Positions 12,201 through 21,200 of a stretch of DNA of 26,770 nucleotides are shown here, piece after piece. Within the stretch, counting starts at the first letter, position 1, and every line of letters begins with the position of its first letter. The stretch comes from Apostichopus californicus (Eukaryota > Echinodermata > Holothuroidea > Aspidochirotida > Stichopodidae), in NCBI GenBank assembly GCA_020650975.1, contig JAIPMN010000760.1:1-26770 (forward strand). Direction: 5' to 3'. A program made the translations under genes and the position numbers. The notes beneath the pieces are model-generated. The model had not been told where the DNA came from. It saw only the letters and a list, made by a program, of their open reading frames with translations, and did not search any database.

Positions 12201-15200
12201 AATAGCTTGGTTAATCCCTCTGAATAGCTTGCTTAAACCCTTGGGAAAGTGCTACTCTGCATATAAATTGTTTTTTGTAATCTAGCAAAGTTATGCATAT
12301 TATTAGTGACTGTAACACTACCTGAATCTCCCTTTAACATTCAAGGTGCAAAAGCTAAAGGTGAAAGTTACATCCTCACACAGTTTCATCAACACACAGC
12401 ATCCTGCTGTATTCAATCAAGGCAAATTTGATTCTAAGAAACTGTGAAAGTGCAAATATGACTTTGCCATTACAAATTTACTTGAGAATTTGCTATCTCT
12501 GATTGGTTCCTCTAGACCATGTGACTGCAATCCCAGTGGCTCCACCTCTGAAGTCTGTCACCCAGAAGATGGATCGTGTGCCTGTAAGGCCAACGTTATA
12601 GGTACAAAGTGTGATCAATGTGCAGCTGGGACGTATAACCTCCAAGAGCTGAATGTCAAAGGCTGTCAGGAATGTTTTTGCTTCAATCACTCATCAGATT
12701 GTGGTGCTGCCCTCAATTATATAAAAGCAGCAATATCTTCAGATTTCAGAATGTCAAGGTAAGAATTCTATGACATATGACATTCAGCTTTGAAACGCTG
12801 TATTAAGCGCTATATAAATGTATTATGATGATTATTATTGTTATGATTAATTTTTATTATTATTCCCGTAAACATTGTGATTGAACAATGGAATATCAGC
12901 AGGAGATATTGCTCTTTCTTTGTTATCAGAACATGTATATATATATAGAAGAAATATGACTACATATCAATAAGACAACATGATTTAATAGAAAGAATGA
13001 ATTACATGAAGAAACACAGGTACAAATAAGTTCACAATTTTTGCTTGTACCATTTTTCTTGTATCTTTTTGTAGTCTTGATGGTTGGAGTTCTTCTGATC
13101 CCACATCAGTTGATGTTAATCCAGGCAATATTAGAGTCTCTCATCCGCCAAGTCTTCCCGAGGCTCAGTTTATTTATCTGAGCTCCCCGCAGAAGTTTCT
13201 TGGTACACAGCTGTCCAGTTATGGCCTATCGATCACAATCAACATGAAACTTGAAATCGGCACCGTTAGCCGTTCAAATGCTCCACTTTTGAAAGTCGCT
13301 GGTGGGAGAGGAGGTCAGGTGATATTATTTTCTGGTGAAGATTTGATTCCTACCTCTGATGCAACGTCATTCAGAGTTCACTTGTATGAGGACTTGTGGT
13401 CAGTACAGGGAGAACAGAGATCTCCATCAAGCAGTGAGTTACATGGTAAGAGAGTTAACATTAATCTTTTTACATTCGTGAAGGGGTGGGGCTATACTAA
13501 GTGTATACTTAAAGAGTGTGAAGACTCGCGCACAAAGAAACGTCTCATGCCGGTAATCTGACCTAGTTTTGAATGAGGTGTAACAGAAGTGTTAGACACC
13601 ACTATCGACCCCTGAAAATACACACACAGCTTGCTACCGTCAGTAATTAGACACTAGTGTACAGTCATACATACAGCTGCGGTCAATACCCACAACACAG
13701 TATACAAACGATACAGCGATGGACATCTCAGGTCGAGCTAAAGATAACAATGTATCATGTTTCATTACTGTCTGCAATTTGTGGCGACAAGCAGAAAACT
13801 TCATTTGCAAGCAACGGAAAGTTATCTTTTTCAGAGCGCGGCACGCGGTTTGGGGCAAGTCTTAAATGCCTTTAATTGTTAATTGAGGGAGTTATTCATC
13901 ACAACCATCTCTATCATATCAGTTAAAAGATGATGATCTGGTTTGGTTCTCTTTTAATGGCATCAAAAGTTGTAACTCCAAAGTTTTAGAGTAAAAAAAA
14001 TATGTGGCTGACAAAGCACAATAATATGCATTATTAAAACCAGGACTACATTTATCTTCTTTAATATTACAGATATTTTGTCTAATATTTTGAGTATTGA
14101 AGTCAGAGGTTCCTTTGGTATTGACACCGTAACCACCTTCTACTTCATCACCATGGAAACAGCAGATTATCAAGCTATCCTACGTTTGGGCGATGAGCCA
14201 ATACTTTCTGTTGAGCAGTGTGTATGTGCCTCAAACACAACAGGTAAGTTAGTAACTCAGGTGAATGATCCACTGACTGACTCTCCATGGAAGAAGTCGA
14301 TGTTGATCTTAAATATTGTATGTTGTTTTTATGTATGAACCTATATTGTAGACTTATGCACCAGAAAAATATAAAGTTCATTATTGTACAGATTAATACA
14401 TTGAGCAACATTACCCATCTACTTGTCCCCTGAAGGGAGTGGTACTGAACAAAAAAAAATAATCAAAACAACTTTACATGACAAATTTATTAACATTTTA
14501 TTAAACAATCACAATTACTTTGATAGGTTTATCCTGTGAATCTTGTGACCCTGGTACATTCCGCTCAAACTTTACTGGTAACCCTTATGATGGTTGTACA
14601 CCCTGTGAGTGCCAGGATAGAGCCCAAACATGTGAGGCTGACACAGGTACCTGTTTGGACTGTCGGTCGGGTACAATTGGAGACCAATGCGAACTCTGTG
14701 CGTCGAACGTTCAAGGTCCTGACTGTCTCAGATGTGAACCCAATCACTATGGCTTTGGAACTGACCTCTTCAATGGAGGAGGTTGTGCAGGTTAATCTCC
14801 TTTCCCTACTCTAAATAGCTTTTGTAAAAGTGCCCTTTTTCATAAAAGTCAGCAGGTTTTGCCAAATTTACTGAATATTGCAGTTAACACAAGGGGAATC
14901 TTCAGTGCTTCAGCAGAGTGTGCTGTATTATGTGTGCTAACAGTGCCATATATAGACACACTGGGTCCTAAATGTGTGTGATCTATTCTGTTCATAGATC
15001 TGCAGAGTTTGTACAGTTTGCTGTAACATATCTCAATCTTTGTGCTAGTTTTGAAAGTACGCATAAAAAAGATCTTGTCTCCAATAGTTACGAGAAGAAT
15101 TCCTCCATTTCGGAGACTTGGATTAAACGTTACTGATGCTTGAAGCTTTAAGTACAGTTTAGCTGATGTTATAGGAAATACCTTAAAGAAGCTTTCTGAT

Positions 15201-18200
15201 TGATCGACGACCAAATGTATGCTAAGTTGCCAAATGAATGGTGACCAATATTTTGTGAATTTTCAGTGAATTCAGAGACTACAGCTTTTCATGAAAGGAT
15301 CAGTATGATAGCTGTTGATTTAGGGTGTAGCTGGAGATCACCATTGGCAAACTTTACCAAAAAATTTTACTTTATGAATTCAAACGAATCTCATTTGTCA
15401 AGTTAGTCAACTACATTGCTATGGAAATTTTAACCTATTAGCATCAAACCCTTTATCAAGAATAAACTCAAAATGTTGCTTTAACCATTGTTTTTTTAGT
15501 AGAATATATGCCATCAATAATGGATATCAATTACTTACCTTGAGTTGAATATGTCTTTGAAAACAGTAAGCACTTCACCTATATTTGATGTATTTAATTT
15601 AGTGCAAGAAGGGTTTGGCCAGTCAGTAGTATCATGTAATACTTATAAAAAGGGTTATTGAATCTTGTTAGGTAACAAGAGAAGGGACAAGGTGACAAGA
15701 AAAGAGAAGCTTTTAAGGCATAAATTTGTTTTCCTCAAAACATTAAAGAATTTGTAAACATTAAAGTCGAATTGATTAAAAATGTTATGCTAAGTTATTC
15801 ACTCAAGTGTAATATTGTGTTAAAATGTTCATATTGTGATAACATAGCAAACACACAGAAGACAAGTAGAAATAGTTATCATATCTTACTTCAGGAATGT
15901 TTGTATCTTTACTTGATAGCTTGTGCATGTAATATCAGTGGTACAGCGAATGAGGAGACACAGTGTAACAATCAGGATGGACAATGCCCATGTAAATCTA
16001 ACTATGGAGGGAGACAGTGTGCCGACTGCAGTCTTAACCACTACAATTATGAAGCTGGTTGCTTACGTGAGTTTCCAGTAATCAAGTATTGAAAGTTGCT
16101 CTTATCATTTGGTTGCAAAATATCTGCTTTTAAATTACTAATTTCAGCTGTCGTAAGAGACAAAGTATGCCATATGTAGTTATGCCGTATGGATATCGAT
16201 GGATTATATTAGAAATGTCAAATCTGTTTGCCAGTAGTTTGTTTTTCTTTGGTTGGTGTTAAGTACTAATTGGTTCATTCCTGTGATAATCTCAATGACT
16301 GTTTCCCTGTGCAATGTTATAAGCATTTCTGTCATAACCATTTGTTTCCTGCTTTGGATTTCTGTAATAATCACAGTTTCTGTGTTTTCTTCTAACACTG
16401 TATGCCCCGATGGGTGCATTTCTGTAATACTATCAATGATTGGTTTCCTTTCTTAGGTTGTGATGCATGCTATGATTCAGTTCTGGATCTATTTCAAATG
16501 AGATCTTCAGAAGTATTGACTTTAGAGTCGCAAGTAGGGTCTCTTCAAGCCAGTGATGTTTCATCTGGTTCCTTCTCGAGTAGATACGAACATGCCAACG
16601 AACAATTCCTCCTGCTTGTTGCTGAGGTAAGGATAGTGTCACATATATGCAGCGGTCAGTTGTGTTTGAGTTGCACCCATTGAAAATTTCTTTTAGAACT
16701 CAAAAAAGACCATCTTTTCTTTACTTTGTGAAGCCATTTTTTAATTGTTTATTTTAATACTGTAACAACATGGTCCCTACACACTATCATAATACATGAT
16801 GATCATGGTATGAATCATTCTTATTGTGCCATAATAAATGGTGATTTTTACCATAGTACATTATAATGTAGCCATCATGCTTTCATTGATGAGTGATATT
16901 TCTCTGGTATGTTTATATCTGGTTTCATGATGGGTGATATATCTCTGGTATGTATGTATCTGGTTTCATGATGGGTGATATATCTCTGGTATGTATGTAT
17001 CTGGTTTTATTCATGGGTGATATATCTCTGGTATGTATGTATCTGGTTTCATGATGGGTGATATATCTCTGGTATGTATGTATCTGGTTTCATGATGAGT
17101 GATATATCTCTGGTATGTATGTATCTGGTTTCATGATGGGTGATATATCTCTGGTATGTATGTATCTGGTTTCATGATGGGTGATATATCTCTGGTATGT
17201 ATGTATCTGGTTTCATGATGGGTGATATATCTATGGTTTGTATGTATCTGGTTTCATGATGGGTGATATATCTCTGGTATGTATGTATCTGGTTTCATGA
17301 TGGGTGATATATCTCTGGTATGTATGTATCTGGTTTCATGATGGGTGATATAATTCTGGTATGTATGTATCTGGTTTCATGATGGGTGATATATCTCTGG
17401 TATGTATGTATCTGGTTTCATGATGGGTGATATATCTCTGGTATGTATGTATCTGGTTTCATGATGGGTGATATATCTCTGGTATGTATGTATCTGGTTT
17501 TATTGATGGGTGATATATCTCTGGTATGTATGTATCTGTTTTCATGATGGGTGATATATCTCTGGTATGTATGTATCTGGTTTCATGATGAGTGATATAT
17601 CTCTGGTATGTATGTATCTGGTTTCATGATGGGTGATATATCTCTGGTATGTATGTATCTGGTTTCATGATGAGTGATATATCTATGGTTTGTATGTATC
17701 TGGTTTCATGATGGGTGATATATCTCTGGTATGTATGTATCTGGTTTCATGATGGGTGATATATCTCTGGTATGTATGTATCTGGTTTCATGATGGGTGA
17801 TATAATTCTGGTATGTATGTATCTGGTTTTATGATGGGTGATATATCTCTGGTATGTATGTATCTGGTTTCATGATGGGTGATATATCTCTGGTATGTAT
17901 GTATCTGGTTTCATGACGGGTGATATCTCTGGTATGTATGTATCTGGTTTCATTGATGGGTGATATATCTCTGGTATGTATATATCTGGTTTCATGATGG
18001 GTGATATCTCTCTGGTATGTTTGTATCTGGTTTCATGATGGGTGAATTATATCTGGTATGTATGTATCTGGTTTCATGATGGGTGGTATATCTCTGGTAT
18101 GTATATATCTGGGTTCATGATGGGTGATATATCTCTGGTATGTTTGTATCTGGTTTCATGATGGGTGATATTTCTCTGGTATGTTTGTATCTGGTTTCAT

Positions 18201-21200
18201 GATGGGTGATATATCTCTGGTATGTATATATCAGGTTCATTCATACTTAGTAAAGATTCCTAAATCCTATTGGTCCATTCAGGTCAGCTGACCGTGGTTA
18301 ATCCTGTGAGTAACGCACGGTAAAATTACGGGGCATCACTTTAATAAATCTTTGGTATATGTAACCAAAAATGTTTTATTTTATGATTTTTCCCCCACAC
18401 AAATGGTAGTGTATGAATGAACGGGGTTAATCAACGGTCTAGCGTGCGTTACTCACATGATTAATGCACTCCGGGTGTTAATGCTATCGCTGGATGCACT
18501 CGGGCTCCGCCCTCGTGCATCGCTTGCATTATCCCCCGATCGTGCATTAATCCTGTGAGTAACGCACGCTAGACCGTTGATTAACCCCTTATTTCATGAT
18601 GGGTGATATCTCTCTGGTATGTTTGTATCTGGTTTCATAATGGGTGATATATCTCTGGTATGTATGTATCTGGTTTCATGATGGGTGATATATCTCTGGT
18701 ATGTATGTATCTGGTTTCATGATGGGTGATATATCTCTGGTATGTTTGTATCTGGTTTCATGAGATTCCTGGTAATCCTTTTGTCTCCCTCAGGCTAATA
18801 GTGTTGAGGAGAGGCTGACTACATTTGATGTCTCCATGTTGGATCTGAATAGAACAATGTCATTAATCATGGATCAGTTGGAGATGACAAGAGATGTGTT
18901 GGAAGCCATATCCATGAATCAAACAACTGCTGAGGGGCATGTAGCCTCATCAGAGGATGCCATAGCTAACATCACTGTGTACTTACAGTCAGCCTACTCT
19001 GTGTTATTCAATGGTAAGCTATATCCATTAATCAAACAACTGCTGAGGGGCATGTTGCCATGTCAGAGGATGCTATATAGCTAACATCACTGTGTACTTA
19101 CAGTCAGCCTACTCTGTGTTATTCAATGGTAAGCCATATCCATTAATCAAACAACCTCTGAGGGGCATGTAACCATATCAGAGGATGCTATATAGCTAAC
19201 ATCACTGTGTACCTACAATATTCCAGGAAGAGAAATAATGAGCTCATTAAATCTTTTAGTGAGCTATTATGTATCAAAAACTACATGAAAGAATTCATTG
19301 ACAATTTTTTTTATTATCTTATTGATTGTTATCTTTGATTGAGTGAAACCAAACAGTTTAATTTTTACTTTTGTCAGTGTTATAAGTTTCAGATAGGAAA
19401 GAAGTAACACTATCTTTTTATTTTGTTCTTGATTTTCTTAGGAGATTTTGAAGCAGTAGCTAATGATTTGAGAGATTTAGCCACTGATCTCTCACTTTGG
19501 GAGGATCAATTGAAAGTCACATCAGAGGCTGCCACCAGAGACGTGATACTCTTAAACAGACAAGTAGATGAGATCAGAAATGTCACAGAGAGTGCTGTGA
19601 CTGCGTCGTCAATGGCGCTACAGGTATGACAATCCTATCTATCCCTACTGTAGCAGCAATGCTACCACATATATTACCTTCTTTATACTTGGAAGAAATG
19701 TGTAGGCTTCCCAAAGCATTGGTGGGAGAGAGAAACATGTATAATAATATTGCATGATATTTCAGAATCCATTTATGTCTATTTTCTACGTTGTGTACCC
19801 ATCATCATTTATTACAAACCAGTTTCTTAACATCCTTTGGCCAAGGATTTTAATTGTTACTGTTTACAATTTTGTATCGGTTCTTTAAGCCATTCTACCC
19901 CAATTTCCTTCTTTATATCAATCCTCATTAATCAAAATGTCTTATAGTTTGGGATTAACAAAGAAAGATCCTTTTATCCTGTTTCTTCTAGACCGTGTTA
20001 GCTGCTCATGCAGTACATGACAATGTAACCTCACACTTAGCCTCTCTATTGGCCGAAGCCAGCTCGACTGGCCTGCAAATTGAGACCTATCAGCAAGAGG
20101 CAGATGAACTCTTGCAGAGAGCAACCTCTACCTTACTGGCTGTTGAGACCACTGTTGCCTCTGTAAGCCAACAGGATCTGACATCCCTTGACAACAGATT
20201 GACTAACATCCGTACATCTTTGAGTGAAACAGCAACTTCTGCCAATGATTTATCTCAGCAGGTTAGTACTTGGTTAGTACATTAATTAGGTTAGTACATT
20301 TAGTTAGTATAATTACGCCACAGTCTAATGCAGTTAGAACATTGTTTAGTATACTGAAACTTCACCTGAGTGAATTTTTGCCTTTTGGCGAGTAGATTTT
20401 TAGTCACGGTCGCCAAATAGCGAGTTCTTTCAATAATATTTGTTGAGGCCTGAAAACCTTTAAAAGATGATTTCTCATGGTAGAAATCATGGATACTTTT
20501 CATACATGGTTTATGGATTTGCCATATTGAGTAAAAGAATCATGTTGCTTGTGAAGTCAAATCTCATTTGAAGTCACCAGAGGTTAAACTCTGAAAACCA
20601 TACATGATATCTAACGATGGGAATCATATATACTTCTCATACTTGGTGTGTGGATGCATCACATTGAGTACAAGAGCCCTATTGTTTTTGGTGGAGGTGT
20701 GTATTGCCAGGTACAGTAGACTAACCTGTGTTAATCATGCCATAGTATAATTGTACATCAAAATGGTGGTTTGGGCCATTTATATTGTGACAGCTATTTC
20801 TGGTTAACAAGCCGAATTCCAGAGCAATGAAGTAATTGAAACCTCAATGCGTTTTTGCATTCTGCTTTTCCACTCATTTGCAATTACTGAATAAATTGGC
20901 AAATATACTACAGAGCGTTTTTACGCTATACATTTTGAGAATTGCATCGCAAGTGTGGAGAAGTGTGTCACATTTTGCGATGGGATACCGGCTAAATAGA
21001 ACACTGCCTGCTCCAGAAACTGATTATAGCTTCTCAGTCAGTAGTTCAGTATAATTTGGCTGAAGGCAACTACGAGACATAGAACTAAAATGTATTTTTG
21101 CATATAAAGCTTGCAAACAAAATCCACCCTTATTGATAAACCGTAGTCGGACCATATTTGTCTGAGTTACCTGTGATACTGGTAGTGGAATATTTCTAGT

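Noticed and set aside
13446..13561. Extension of exon 13 past its donor
   Set aside because: GTAAGA at 13446 is a good donor, the next exon continues the L4a fold in phase, and the extended sequence has no L4a likeness.
16882..18763. CRISPR-like array
   Set aside because: Units are contiguous with no unique spacers and lie in a eukaryotic intron; it is a minisatellite.
19014..19084. Extension of exon 18 into copy B
   Set aside because: The frame shifts and stops at 19082-19084; the first donor joins exon 19 in phase.
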